The position numbers and the translations under genes were made by a program. A stretch of 64,000 nucleotides of DNA from Pseudomonadota bacterium (GTDB lineage Bacteria; Pseudomonadota; Gammaproteobacteria; Steroidobacterales; Steroidobacteraceae), in contig JADJBE010000002.1 of NCBI GenBank assembly GCA_016703895.1, forward strand, positions 62,001 to 126,000. Direction: 5' to 3'. Shown in pieces: positions 35,648 through 44,867 of the stretch. Below the pieces are notes generated by a model. The model worked only from the letters and a program-made list of their open reading frames with translations, was not told the DNA's origin and did not search any database. Every line of letters starts with the position of its first letter. Positions within the stretch are counted from its first letter, which is position 1.

Positions 35648-36949
35648 ATGAGTTACGACAGCTATCACAAGCGCAAAGTGGGTGATCGCGTGCTAGCACC
35701 CGAAACCCAGATGATGGGCTACGGGTTTGATCCAACGCTCTCGGAAGGGTCGCTCAAGCCGCCAATCTTTCTCACCTCCACGTTTGTCTTCAAGACCGCG
35801 CAGGAAGGCAAAGACTTCTTCGACTACACCTCGGGACGCAAGGAGCCACCGCTTGGCAGTGCGGCCGGGCTCGTCTACTCGCGCTTCAACAACCCGAACC
35901 TCGAGGTGCTCGAGGACCGGCTGGCACTGTGGGAGGGGGGCGAGACGGCAGCGGTTTTCTCGAGCGGCATGGCTGCGATTTCGACCACGATTTGGGCTTA
36001 CACGCGCCCTGGCGACGTCATTCTAGTGAGTCAGCCGCTGTACGGCGGTACCGAGACGCTAATAGAAAAGACGCTGCCTGCGTATGGTGTTAGCCGCGTC
36101 AGCGTTGCCGACGCTTGCGATCGAGCGGCTGTCATGGCAGCGGCCGAACGTGCGCTGGCGCAGGCCAAGGCGAGCAAGGGTACGGTCAGCTTGCTGATGA
36201 CCGAGACACCCGCCAACCCAACCAACGGACTGGTCGATCTTGCGTTGTGGCGCGAAGTGGCGGATTGGTTGGCGGCGCGTCAGGGTGGCAAGCGACCGCC
36301 GCTGGCCGTGGATAACACCTTCCTGGGCCCCGTGTTTCAGCGGCCGTTGGAGCATGGTGCAGATCTGATAATCTACTCACTAACCAAATATGTGGGTGGA
36401 CACTCGGACCTCGTGGCTGGTGGCGTCGTGGGCGCAAAAGCTGTGGTTACCCCGGTTCGCACGCTGCGCTCTAGTCTTGGCACGCAGATCGACCCGCATA
36501 CCGCCTGGATGCTGATGCGATCGATGGAAACCCTGGCGCTACGCATGCGGCAGTCGGCGACCAATGCCGAGGTTGTTGCAGAGTTCTTGCGCTCCCATCC
36601 CAAAATCGCGAGTGTCAACTACCTGGGGTTTCTCGCGGCCGATGATCCCCGCCAAGCGGTGTTCCAGCGCCAGTGCCTCAGTGCTGGCTCAACCTTTGCC
36701 TTCTGCGTCCGCGGCGGCGAGGCTGAGGCCTTCCGCATGTTGGATGCACTGCAGATCATGAAACTGGCCGTGAGTCTGGGTGGCACTGAGACGCTGATCT
36801 CGCATCCCGCCTCGACCACGCACTCGGGGATACCAAAGGATACGCGCGACCGGCTCGGCGTAACCGACACGATGGTGCGCATCTCCGTAGGAATCGAGCA
36901 TGCGGATGATCTGGTCGCGGACCTCAGTCAAGCGCTAGACAAAGTGTGA
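35648..36949 (+). CDS. Cys/Met metabolism PLP-dependent enzyme (cystathionine gamma-synthase family)
   Basis: 433 residues from ATG 35648. PLP fold type I: SSGMAAISTTIW (phosphate-binding), TETPANPTNGLVD, VDNTFLGP and the Schiff-base Lys in YSLTKYVGGHSD (about 250), then GTQIDPHTAWML and TLISHPASTTH. The inserted GRKEPPLGSAAGLVYSRFNN early segment marks a distinct clade of the family. Could be a gamma-synthase, gamma-lyase or sulfhydrylase. Four-base overlap with a 2-oxoglutarate dioxygenase suggests both act on one amino acid. Confidence 0.88.
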   Translation: MSYDSYHKRKVGDRVLAPETQMMGYGFDPTLSEGSLKPPIFLTSTFVFKTAQEGKDFFDYTSGRKEPPLGSAAGLVYSRFNNPNLEVLEDRLALWEGGETAAVFSSGMAAISTTIWAYTRPGDVILVSQPLYGGTETLIEKTLPAYGVSRVSVADACDRAAVMAAAERALAQAKASKGTVSLLMTETPANPTNGLVDLALWREVADWLAARQGGKRPPLAVDNTFLGPVFQRPLEHGADLIIYSLTKYVGGHSDLVAGGVVGAKAVVTPVRTLRSSLGTQIDPHTAWMLMRSMETLALRMRQSATNAEVVAEFLRSHPKIASVNYLGFLAADDPRQAVFQRQCLSAGSTFAFCVRGGEAEAFRMLDALQIMKLAVSLGGTETLISHPASTTHSGIPKDTRDRLGVTDTMVRISVGIEHADDLVADLSQALDKV

Positions 36950-37671
36950 TTCTGACGCCGACGCAACAGATTGCTGCGGCCGGTTATGCGCGACTCGCGC
37001 GCGGCGAGTTGGAAGCGGCCGTGCACGCATCCCTCGCACCGCTCGAGTTGTTGCATCCGAGCTGGGCCCGGTTGCCGCGCGATCGCTATCTGCGCGACGG
37101 TGGCCGTTATCGTTCCAGGCGGCACTCGTGTTTCGAGCTCGAAACAGCCACGGGTGATGTCGTGCAGACACCGCATCGGCCCCACTGGCAGTCCACTGAC
37201 TACAATGCGCTGCACGGCGGCATGCTGCGTTGGTTTGAGCCAATTGAGCCACGCCTGACGTCGGCTGGCGTCTGGCTTGAATTGTTAGGAGGCTTAGGCC
37301 GAGTATTCGAAGCGGTGATGCCGGTGCCACGCTGGTTCATCGAGGCGCATCAGTTCCGGATCGACACGCTCGGCGGTGTCGGGCGTCCGACACCCGAGGG
37401 CGCGCATCGCGATGGTGTGGATTTCGTGGCTGTCATTATTGTTGCGCGCCATGGCGTATCCGGCGGCGAGACACGGGTGTTCGACAACGCCGGCCCCGAG
37501 GGCGTGCGCTTCACCATGACCGAGCCGTGGAGCGCCTTGCTGCTGGATGACGCCCGCGTGAAACACGAGACCACGCCCTTGCAGCCGCTCGAGCCGCCCG
37601 CGCTGGGTTATCGGGACACCTTGGTACTGACTTTCCGCCAGCACGGCTTTCAGGAACCTGCGGCCGGGTAG
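36946..37671 (+). CDS. 2-oxoglutarate/Fe(II) dioxygenase (2OG-Fe_Oxy_2, isoleucine-hydroxylase-like)
   Basis: 241 residues from a GTG overlapping the PLP gene stop. Has the family's HRDGVDFV (His-x-Asp iron ligands, about 151-153), GGETRVFDN, and a distal His in RVKHETTPL (about 206) with a following Arg-rich strand. Related enzymes hydroxylate free isoleucine, leucine or methionine. The pairing with a Cys/Met-type PLP enzyme suggests an amino-acid modification step, substrate unknown. Confidence 0.8.
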   Translation: MILTPTQQIAAAGYARLARGELEAAVHASLAPLELLHPSWARLPRDRYLRDGGRYRSRRHSCFELETATGDVVQTPHRPHWQSTDYNALHGGMLRWFEPIEPRLTSAGVWLELLGGLGRVFEAVMPVPRWFIEAHQFRIDTLGGVGRPTPEGAHRDGVDFVAVIIVARHGVSGGETRVFDNAGPEGVRFTMTEPWSALLLDDARVKHETTPLQPLEPPALGYRDTLVLTFRQHGFQEPAAG

Positions 37672-37715
37672 GCTGCTAGTCGCGGTCTTGCTTCTTGCGG
37701 CTTGGCGTGTAAGAT

Positions 37716-37729
37716 AGTAATTGATTACT
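37716..37729. promoter_or_regulatory. AGTAAT-TG-ATTACT palindrome, likely TetR operator
   Basis: A perfect 6-bp inverted repeat with a 2-base centre, 17 bases before the TetR start. AT-rich, unlike the surroundings, and placed where an autoregulatory TetR operator overlapping the operon promoter is expected. Confidence 0.5.
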
Positions 37730-37746
37730 CACTCTTTCTGTACTTT

Positions 37747-38382
37747 ATGGACCAACGCGCACGCCAACTGCCGGCTGAGGAACGCCGGGCTCTTACGGTG
37801 TCGACTGTATTGGAGCTGGCGGCCGAGCGCGATCCGCAGGAAATCACCACCGCAGCAATCGCCGAGCGAATGCAGCTGACTCAAGGCGCGCTGTTCCGCC
37901 ATTTTCCAAGCAAGGAGCATATCTGGAGTGCGGCGGTGGAATGGCTCGGCGGTGAACTACTGAATCGGACCCAAAAAGCTGCTGCTGGCGCGCCAACGTC
38001 GATCGAAGCGATGGAAGCCATGTTCCTCGCGCACATCAAGTTGGTATCCCAGTTTCCCGGCATCCCGCGGCTGTTGTTTGGTGAGCTGCAGCGCGCTGAC
38101 GATACGCTGGCAAAACTGGCTGCTCGCTCGATCATCAAGCGCTACCGTGAGCGACTCCTGACGCTGATCAAGCAGGGTAAGCACAGTGGTGAGATCGATG
38201 TCTTGGTCGATGCGCCGGCGGCCGCGACGATGTACGTCGGTATGGTCCAGGGGCTCGTGGCGCAGGCTCTGATTGCTGGCAACGTCAAGGGATTGCGCGG
38301 CGAGGCGCCGGGCGCGTTCGAACTTTTTCGCCGTGCCATCGTGTGCAGGACTGGGGCAAACAGGACTGGAGCGAAAGCGTGA
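37747..38382 (+). CDS. TetR family regulator of the efflux operon (CecR-like)
   Basis: 211 residues. N-terminal helix-turn-helix (about 12-55: ITTAAIAERMQLTQGALFRHFPSKEHIW), C-terminal ligand domain. The ATG at 37747 is the first start inside the normal TetR boundary. It is followed, with overlap, by a TolC-HlyD-ABC set laid out as in the CecR(YbiH)-YbhGFSR system of E. coli, so it very probably represses these genes. Effector unknown. Confidence 0.87.
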   Translation: MDQRARQLPAEERRALTVSTVLELAAERDPQEITTAAIAERMQLTQGALFRHFPSKEHIWSAAVEWLGGELLNRTQKAAAGAPTSIEAMEAMFLAHIKLVSQFPGIPRLLFGELQRADDTLAKLAARSIIKRYRERLLTLIKQGKHSGEIDVLVDAPAAATMYVGMVQGLVAQALIAGNVKGLRGEAPGAFELFRRAIVCRTGANRTGAKA

Positions 38383-39704
38383 CCGTGCGCGCCTTTGCCG
38401 TGCTGGTCGTCGTGCTGGCAATTGCATTGCCCACTCGCGCTGGGCCACCGCTGCTCAGTCTCCCGGCAGTGATCGACCGCGCGCTCGCTAACAATCCAGG
38501 TTTGATGGTCGAACGACTTGAGGTCGACCGTGCCGATGCCGAGCAGCAAGCAGCTCGGGGTGGGCGGTGGCCGAACCTGGACTTGACCGCGGGAGCAACC
38601 CAGTACGGCTATCCCACGTTTGTTCACGGAATTCGCGAGCTCGGCGTGTTCCCGCCACTCGATGACACAATCAACGAGCTGGGTATATCTTTGCGCTTGC
38701 CCATTTACACTGGCGGCAAGCTAACGACATCGATAGCCATTGCCGAACTCGGTACTGGAATCGCGCGCGAGCGTGAGCGCTTGGGTCGCCAGGAGCTGGT
38801 GTTCAACGTCAGCTCTGTGTATTTCAAGATCCAGCAGCTGGAGTCGCTGAAGGCCGCTTACCAAGCTCGAATTGCCTCCTTGCAGTCACAGGAGCGCCGC
38901 GTGCAGTTGCTGCGTGATGCTGGCCGGGCTGCAAAGCTGGACCAGCTGCGCATCACCGGCCAGCTCACCAAGGCGCGCTACGATCTGTTGCAGATCGAGA
39001 ACCGGGCGCGTGAAGCGCGCACCGTGCTGCATCAGTTGATGGGCGAAAAGTCACCGCAGCAGGCGGTGTCGCTGACGCGCTATGCAGTACTCGCGCCCGC
39101 CGGCGAGTTGTCGCGCGATGTGGCGACGCTGGCGCTGCGGCCGGATCTCAGGATTGCCGAGGGACAGTTGGCGACCGCTGTCGGCCGCGAAAAGCTGGCA
39201 CGCGCCGAACGTTATCCTGCGCTGTCACTTGTCAGTGGTTATCGAGAGCGTAGCGGTGATGCTTGGCAGTTCTACGAGGATTGGAACGTCGGCTTGCAGG
39301 TGACTCTGCCACTATTCGACGGCGGCGTGCGCCGAGTCCGCATCGACCAGGCCACGTTGGCGCGCCGCCAGGCGGAACAGGCTATTGCCCAAACGCGGCT
39401 CGAGGCCGACCGTCAAAGCGAGAACGCCTGGCACGCGCGTGCCGAGGCCGCCGCCCGATTGAGCGTGACAGACACGAGTGTCGCCGAGGCGGGCGAAGTG
39501 CTCGTAATCGAGCAACTCAAGCTGGAGCAGGGCGTCGGGGTGGTGACGGATGTGCTCAGTGCGGAGACGGCCGTGTTGACGGCGCAAGCGGACCGTCTGC
39601 AGGCCGAGTTTGATCTCATCGTCACGGGCATCGATCTGCTGCGAGCGAATGGTTCGCTCGATGTCGCCGGCGTGCAAAGATTGATAGCAACGGATACACC
39701 ATGA
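38379..39704 (+). CDS. TolC-family outer-membrane efflux protein
   Basis: 441 residues from a GTG that overlaps the TetR stop, with GGAG upstream. Signal peptide (about 1-22, ends PTRAG), then two OEP repeats with long coiled-coil helices and tandem small beta segments (LRLPIYTGGKL, VTLPLFDGGVR). Forms the trimeric outer-membrane duct for the HlyD-like and ABC proteins next to it. E. coli YbhGFSR uses a separate TolC; here the duct is in the operon. Confidence 0.88.
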   Translation: MTVRAFAVLVVVLAIALPTRAGPPLLSLPAVIDRALANNPGLMVERLEVDRADAEQQAARGGRWPNLDLTAGATQYGYPTFVHGIRELGVFPPLDDTINELGISLRLPIYTGGKLTTSIAIAELGTGIARERERLGRQELVFNVSSVYFKIQQLESLKAAYQARIASLQSQERRVQLLRDAGRAAKLDQLRITGQLTKARYDLLQIENRAREARTVLHQLMGEKSPQQAVSLTRYAVLAPAGELSRDVATLALRPDLRIAEGQLATAVGREKLARAERYPALSLVSGYRERSGDAWQFYEDWNVGLQVTLPLFDGGVRRVRIDQATLARRQAEQAIAQTRLEADRQSENAWHARAEAAARLSVTDTSVAEAGEVLVIEQLKLEQGVGVVTDVLSAETAVLTAQADRLQAEFDLIVTGIDLLRANGSLDVAGVQRLIATDTP

Positions 39705-40708
39705 CTATTGGGAAGAGCAAGCGTCTATTGTTAGTGGCGGCGGCCATCGTGCTGCTCGGCTTGCTGGCCTACGTTCTTGTGCCCAGGCTGTGGCTGGGGA
39801 GCGGCGGCGAGCCAGCGTTCTCCGGCACGATCGAGGCAACCGAGGCACAGTTAGGATTCCAGAGCCCCGGCCGGATCGAAGTAGTCCGGCCCGTGGAGGG
39901 CGATCGGGTGAACGTGGGTGACGAGCTGGCATGGCTCGACCGTGCCGAAATGCAGGCGCGCCGTGAGCAGGTCCTCGCCCAAGTCGCTGCCGCGCGCGCG
40001 GCGCTCGACGAGCTTGAGAGCGGCGCGCGTGTCGAGGAGCTGGCGCAGGCGCAAGCGGTGCTGGCCGCGGCGCGCGATCGATTGCAGGACGCTCGGCGCG
40101 ATCTCGGCCGAGCCCGCCAACTCTATGAGGGTGGCGCAGTCGGTGCGGAGACGCGCGACAAGTCTCAGCTGGCAGTGGATGTAGCAAGTAGTCAGGTTGA
40201 GCAGGCGCGGCAACAGTTGCGGCTATTGCAGGCGGGGCCGCGCAGTGAACGCATCGCGGCGCAACGTGCGCAGCTTGCGCAAGTCGATGCGGCTCTTAAG
40301 GTCATCGATGCGCAACTTGCGAACATGACCATCCGGGCACCGTTCGCCGGCATCGTGACGGTGCGACACCGGGAGCCCGGTGAGACGACCGCCGCGGGTG
40401 CGCCTGTGCTGACGCTGTTGAATCCCAGCGATCGCTGGGTACGGATCTATGTGCCGGAGACGCGCATCGGGCAACTGTCGCTTGGCAACCGTGCTCAAAT
40501 CACGATCGACAGCTTCCCGGACAAACGGTATGACGGTGAAGTCGAGTACATCGCATCCGCCGCGGAGTTTACGCCCAAGACCGTGCAGACGACCGAGGAG
40601 CGCGTCAAACTCGTCTACGCAGTCAAAGTCCGTGTTACCGGTGACACAGCACTCGAGCTCAAGCCGGGCCTGCCCGCCGATGTCACCCTGTTAGGTACAC
40701 CGCAGTGA
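39701..40708 (+). CDS. HlyD/YbhG-type membrane fusion protein
   Basis: 335 residues: one N-terminal membrane helix (about 8-26), lipoyl half-motif (EATEAQLGFQSPGRIEVV), a long coiled-coil hairpin (about 85-205, many Ala/Gln/Arg), second lipoyl half (MTIRAPFAGIVTVRHREPGE), and beta-barrel domain. Bridges the ABC pump and the TolC-like duct in the periplasm. Overlaps the TolC stop by four bases. Confidence 0.9.
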   Translation: MTIGKSKRLLLVAAAIVLLGLLAYVLVPRLWLGSGGEPAFSGTIEATEAQLGFQSPGRIEVVRPVEGDRVNVGDELAWLDRAEMQARREQVLAQVAAARAALDELESGARVEELAQAQAVLAAARDRLQDARRDLGRARQLYEGGAVGAETRDKSQLAVDVASSQVEQARQQLRLLQAGPRSERIAAQRAQLAQVDAALKVIDAQLANMTIRAPFAGIVTVRHREPGETTAAGAPVLTLLNPSDRWVRIYVPETRIGQLSLGNRAQITIDSFPDKRYDGEVEYIASAAEFTPKTVQTTEERVKLVYAVKVRVTGDTALELKPGLPADVTLLGTPQ

Positions 40709-40729
40709 CTCGAGTGAATCGCGGCGCAT

Positions 40730-41659
40730 ATGGACAGTAGGCCTGCGATCCGGGTCCGTGATCTCGTGCGTCGCTTCGGCGACAACATGGCAGTAGACGC
40801 GCTTAACTTCGATGTTGCTCCGGGTGAGTTGTTTGGCCTGGTGGGGCCGGACGGTGCCGGCAAGACTACGACCTTGAGAATGCTGGCCGGTGTGCTGCGG
40901 CCGACGGCTGGCGACGCCGAGCTGCAGGGAATCAGCGTTGTCGCTGACCCAGAGGGCGTCAAGCACACGATCGCTTACATGTCGCAGCGTTTCGGCTTGT
41001 ACACGGACCTTACGGTTCTGGAGAACCTGCACTTCTACGCAGATCTGTATCGGGTTCCCAAGGCGGACCGCGCAGCGCGGCTGGAGAGACTATTCGCCTT
41101 CTCGAATCTTGGTCCGTTCAAGGATCGGTTGGCGGGAAAGTTGTCTGGCGGCATGAAGCAGAAGCTCGGGTTATCTTGTGCTCTGATCCATCAGCCGCAG
41201 ATCCTGCTACTCGACGAGCCGACTTTCGGTGTCGACCCGATCTCGCGCCGTGATCTGTGGCTAATCGTGCATGACATGGTGGCGCAGGGTGTCACGGCGG
41301 TGGTCAGTACTGCTTATATGGACGAGGCAGAGCGGTTCGACCGTGTGGCACTGCTGCTGCACGGCAGACTGTTGGCGCTCGACACGCCGGCCGCGCTCAG
41401 CGCGGCGTTGAGCGGCGAGATTCTTGAGATCGAACTGGACCAGCCACGCGTGGCGCAAGCAGTCTTGCAAGCGCAAGCCAATGTGCTGCGAGCCGTGCTG
41501 TTCGGCGATACCTTGCATGTGTTGGTACGTTCAGCCGAGCGGGAGTTGGGGACGATCGATGCGACCTTGCGTGCAGCTGGCATCGTGCCTCGAGCGATAC
41601 GGCCAGTTGCAGCGACCATGGAAGATGTGTTCATCGATCGGATGACGGAGGCGGCATGA
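40730..41659 (+). CDS. ABC transporter ATPase (first YbhF-like half)
   Basis: 309 residues. Walker A GPDGAGKTT (about 42-50, with Asp in place of the usual Asn), signature LSGGMKQKLG, Walker B ILLLDEPTFGVDP, H-loop near VSTAYMDEAERFD where the switch His reads Tyr, as is common in this subfamily. Ends with an APATMEDVFI-like tail (VAATMEDVFIDRM). In E. coli YbhF both ATPases are fused; here they are two overlapping genes. Confidence 0.9.
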   Translation: MDSRPAIRVRDLVRRFGDNMAVDALNFDVAPGELFGLVGPDGAGKTTTLRMLAGVLRPTAGDAELQGISVVADPEGVKHTIAYMSQRFGLYTDLTVLENLHFYADLYRVPKADRAARLERLFAFSNLGPFKDRLAGKLSGGMKQKLGLSCALIHQPQILLLDEPTFGVDPISRRDLWLIVHDMVAQGVTAVVSTAYMDEAERFDRVALLLHGRLLALDTPAALSAALSGEILEIELDQPRVAQAVLQAQANVLRAVLFGDTLHVLVRSAERELGTIDATLRAAGIVPRAIRPVAATMEDVFIDRMTEAA

Positions 41660-42605
41660 CGGCGCGCGCACCTGCGGTAGTCGCCGACGCGCTGACGCGT
41701 GTTTTCGGTGACTTCGTGGCGGTGGATCATGTTTCATTTGCCGTCGCGAAGGGTGAGGTGTTTGGCTTTCTCGGGCCCAACGGGGCGGGCAAGACCACAA
41801 CCATCAAGATGTTGTCGGGTCTGTTGCAGCCGACCTCGGGGCGCGCTTCGGTGGCGGGCTTCGATGTAGGTACCCAGACCGAAGCGATCAAACGCAATAT
41901 TGGCTACATGTCGCAGTTGTTCTCCTTGTACAGCGACCTGACGGTGCTCGAGAACATCGCGTTTTTCTCTGGCCTCTATGGTCTGCCGCGTGCAAGCCGT
42001 ATCGAGCGACGTGATTGGGTACTGGAGGTGGCGGGCCTCGAAAACCAGGCGAAACGGCTCACTGGCGAGTTGTCACTGGGATTCAAGCAGCGACTCGCGC
42101 TCGGTTGTGCGGTCTTGCATCAACCGCCAATCCTGTTTCTGGATGAGCCGACGTCCGGGGTCGATCCATTGGCGCGGCGTCGCTTCTGGGAGCTGATCCA
42201 TACGTTGACCCTGTCCGGCACTACTGTCTTTGTTAGTACGCATTACATGGAAGAGGCCGAGTACTGCGACCGACTGGCTTTGATGAACCGTGGCAAGCTG
42301 ATTGCACTCGACACGCCTGCCAAGATCCGCGGTCGTATGCCAGACACCTTGCTCGAGTTGCAGACCGACGACGGGCCGCGCGCGGTCGAAGCGCTGCAGG
42401 GTCTGCCGACGATATTGGAAACAGCGTTGTATGGGCGTGCCGTGCACATTGCGGTGCGCGATGAGTCAGCCGCGCGCGTGGAGATTGAAAGTCGACTCAT
42501 CGAGCGCGGCCTGGTGCTACGTAAGCGCTCGAGGTGATCGCGCCGTCATTGGAAGACGCGTTCGTCGCTGAGGTGCGCGCTGCGGGTGGCGCGCCGGTGG
42601 ATTGA
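41656..42605 (+). CDS. ABC transporter ATPase (second YbhF-like half), frameshifted near its end
   Basis: The frame runs to 42537 (293 residues) with Walker A GPNGAGKTT, signature LSLGFKQRLALG, Walker B ILFLDEPTSGVDP and H-loop THYMEE. The normal C-terminus (VIAPSLEDAFVAEV) lies in the -1 frame up to 42605. Restoring one G at about 42527 (AAGCG to AAGCGG) gives RKRLEVIAPSLEDAF, so one base is missing. The truncated form keeps all ATPase motifs. The permease start follows at 42610. Confidence 0.88.
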
Positions 42606-42609
42606 GGCG

Positions 42610-43734
42610 ATGGCATTAGATCTGGTGAGGCTCGGCGCGATCGCACGCAAGGAGACGCTGCAGTTGCGGCGCGATTCACGCAGCCTGATTCTCGCCTTTC
42701 TATTGCCGTTGCTGTTGCTGCTGCTGTTCGGGTATGCCATCAGCTGGGACGTCCACGACATAAAAATGGGCGTCATGGATCAGGATCGCAGCGCCAGCTC
42801 ACGCGAACTAGTCGACGCGTTCCAGGCATCTGGCTATTTCAAGGTGCGTGAGACGGTCGACCGTACGCAGGATATCGATCCACTGCTGGAGCGCGGTGAC
42901 GTACAGGTGGTATTGGTTATCCCGGCTGATTTCAGTGCAGACATTGGCGCTGGGCGAACCGCGACTATTCAGGCCTTGGTCGATGGCTCGGACGCCAACA
43001 CCGCGACGATCGTACTAGCTTACGCCCGCGCAATCGTTGCCAGTTACGCACTCGAAACGCAGTTGCAGGGCCGGGATTGCCGGCCTCGACTCACCGCGGA
43101 TAGCCGTGTCTGGTACAACGAAGATCTCGCGTCGCGCAACACGATCGTGCCCGGTCTGATCGCCGTGATCATGATGATCGTTGCCGCCATGCTCACCTCG
43201 CTCACTATCGCACGCGAATGGGAGCGCGGCACCATGGAGCAGCTGGCGGCGACACCGGTGACACGCACCGAAGTCGTGCTCGGCAAGTTGTTGCCATATG
43301 TCGGGATTGGTCTTTTTGATGTGGTCGTCTGCGCCGCCCTCGGCGTCTGGCTGTTCGACGTGCCACTGCGAGGTTCGGTGCTATTGCTGATGGTGCTTTC
43401 GACTACCTACATTATCGGCTCGCTGGGCCTTGGCATTTTTATTTCCGCGGCTGCACGGTCGCAGTTGCTTGCCACCCAGCTCGCAATGCTGCTGACCTTT
43501 CTGCCCGCCTTCCTGCTGTCTGGTTTCATGTATGCGATCGACGTGATGCCGAAGTCGCTGCAGACCGTTACCTTTCTCGTGCCGGCGAAGTACTTTCTGG
43601 TGGTGACACGCGGCATTTTCTTGAAAGACGTCGGTGTCGATGTGCTGCGTGTGCAAGGCTTGCTGATGATCCTGTTTGCCGTGGTGGGTCTCGCGCTTGC
43701 CATCTGGGTGTTTCGCAAGGAGCTCAAGGCATGA
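42610..43734 (+). CDS. ABC-2 type permease (YbhS-like)
   Basis: 374 residues from ATG 42610. One N-terminal helix (about 20-42), a large periplasmic domain (about 45-180, with GVMDQDRSASSRELVDAF), then five C-terminal helices, the ABC-2 exporter plan. Partner of the next permease; together with the two ATPases, the HlyD and TolC proteins they form a complete tripartite drug-efflux system. Overlaps the next gene (ATGA). Confidence 0.9.
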   Translation: MALDLVRLGAIARKETLQLRRDSRSLILAFLLPLLLLLLFGYAISWDVHDIKMGVMDQDRSASSRELVDAFQASGYFKVRETVDRTQDIDPLLERGDVQVVLVIPADFSADIGAGRTATIQALVDGSDANTATIVLAYARAIVASYALETQLQGRDCRPRLTADSRVWYNEDLASRNTIVPGLIAVIMMIVAAMLTSLTIAREWERGTMEQLAATPVTRTEVVLGKLLPYVGIGLFDVVVCAALGVWLFDVPLRGSVLLLMVLSTTYIIGSLGLGIFISAAARSQLLATQLAMLLTFLPAFLLSGFMYAIDVMPKSLQTVTFLVPAKYFLVVTRGIFLKDVGVDVLRVQGLLMILFAVVGLALAIWVFRKELKA

Positions 43735-44840
43735 GCGCGGCAAGCCTGCAGCGAATCTGGGAGGTCGTGTACAAGGAGTTCCTGCAGTTGCGGCGCGACC
43801 CGAAGTTGCTGCGGCTCTTGTTTGTCTCGCCGCTCATACAAGTCGTGCTGTTCGGCTATGCGGTCTCCACCGATATCCGCGACGTCAGGACTATTGTTGT
43901 TGACCAGAGCCAGACGCAGGAGTCGCGGCAGTTCATCGACGCGCTGACAGCGTCGGGCTATTTTCGGATCACGCTGCGCTCCTGCGCACGGCCGATCTCG
44001 TTAGCGCCCTCGATCACGGCGATGCACTCGTCGGGATCACCATTCCAGCCGATTTTGCGGCTGGTCTGCACAAGGTGAGTGGCGCCCGTGTACAGATCGT
44101 GGTGGATGGCACGCATTCAAGCACGGCCACGATCGCGCTCAGTTACGCCGAACGGATAGTGCAGAGTTTTGGCTCGCAGTGGACGGCGGCTGTGCAACCG
44201 ACGCTCGATCTGCGTGAGCGCGTCTGGTTCAACCCCAACCTGGTAAGTCGCGACTACAATGTACCCGCAGTGATCGGTTCGATCATTTTGCTCGTCTGTC
44301 TGTTACTGACCTCGTTGGCGGTCTTGCGGGAACGCGAAATTGGCACGCTCGAGCAACTGATGGTGAGTCCCTTGACTCGGTTTGAGTTGATCCTGGGGAA
44401 GACCATCCCATTTGTCATCATCGGCTTGATCGATGTTGCCGCCGTGACGGCGGTGGCGCTATTCTGGTTCCATGTGCCGCTGGTAGGGCACTTTGCGTTG
44501 TTGATGTTAGCCAGTCTGTTGTATGTCTTGTCGGCGCTCGGTATCGGCTTGCTGGTATCGACGATCTCGGCGACCCAGCAGGAAGCGTTCATGACCAGCT
44601 TTCTGGTCTTCATGCCAATGCTATTGTTGTCCGGGTTCATGTTTCCCGTGAGCAGCATGCCCGCGTGGTTCGAGTGGCTGACGCTGCTGAATCCAATGCG
44701 GCATTTCATTGAGAGATCGTACGTGCGGTATTTCTAGGGGGTACGGGAGTCGCAGAACTGCCGCAGTTGGCGGCGCTCGCTGCGATGGGCTGGGTCTACT
44801 GCTGCTGGCCACCAATAGGTTCCGCAAAACCGCGGCATGA
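43731..44840 (+). pseudogene. ABC-2 type permease (YbhR-like), broken by three one-base losses
   Basis: Reading starts at ATG 43731 (YKEFLQLRRDPKLLRLLFVS). The frame shifts by -1 at about 43981 (then RTADLVSALDHGDALVGIT...), at about 44727 (then VFLGGTGVAELPQLAAL) and at about 44797 (then LLLLATNRFRKTAA, stop 44838-44840). Each is repaired by adding one G or C to a short run. Rebuilt, it is a normal YbhR of about 370 residues with six helices. Three shifts of the same sign in one gene point to sequence error, though real decay is possible. Confidence 0.82.
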
Positions 44841-44867
44841 TTTATCGATGATGGAGTTTTACCGCGT

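Noticed and set aside
42500..42605. Programmed frameshift in the second efflux ATPase
   Set aside because: No slippery heptamer or downstream pseudoknot is apparent, and the break fits the same one-base-loss pattern as eight others nearby.
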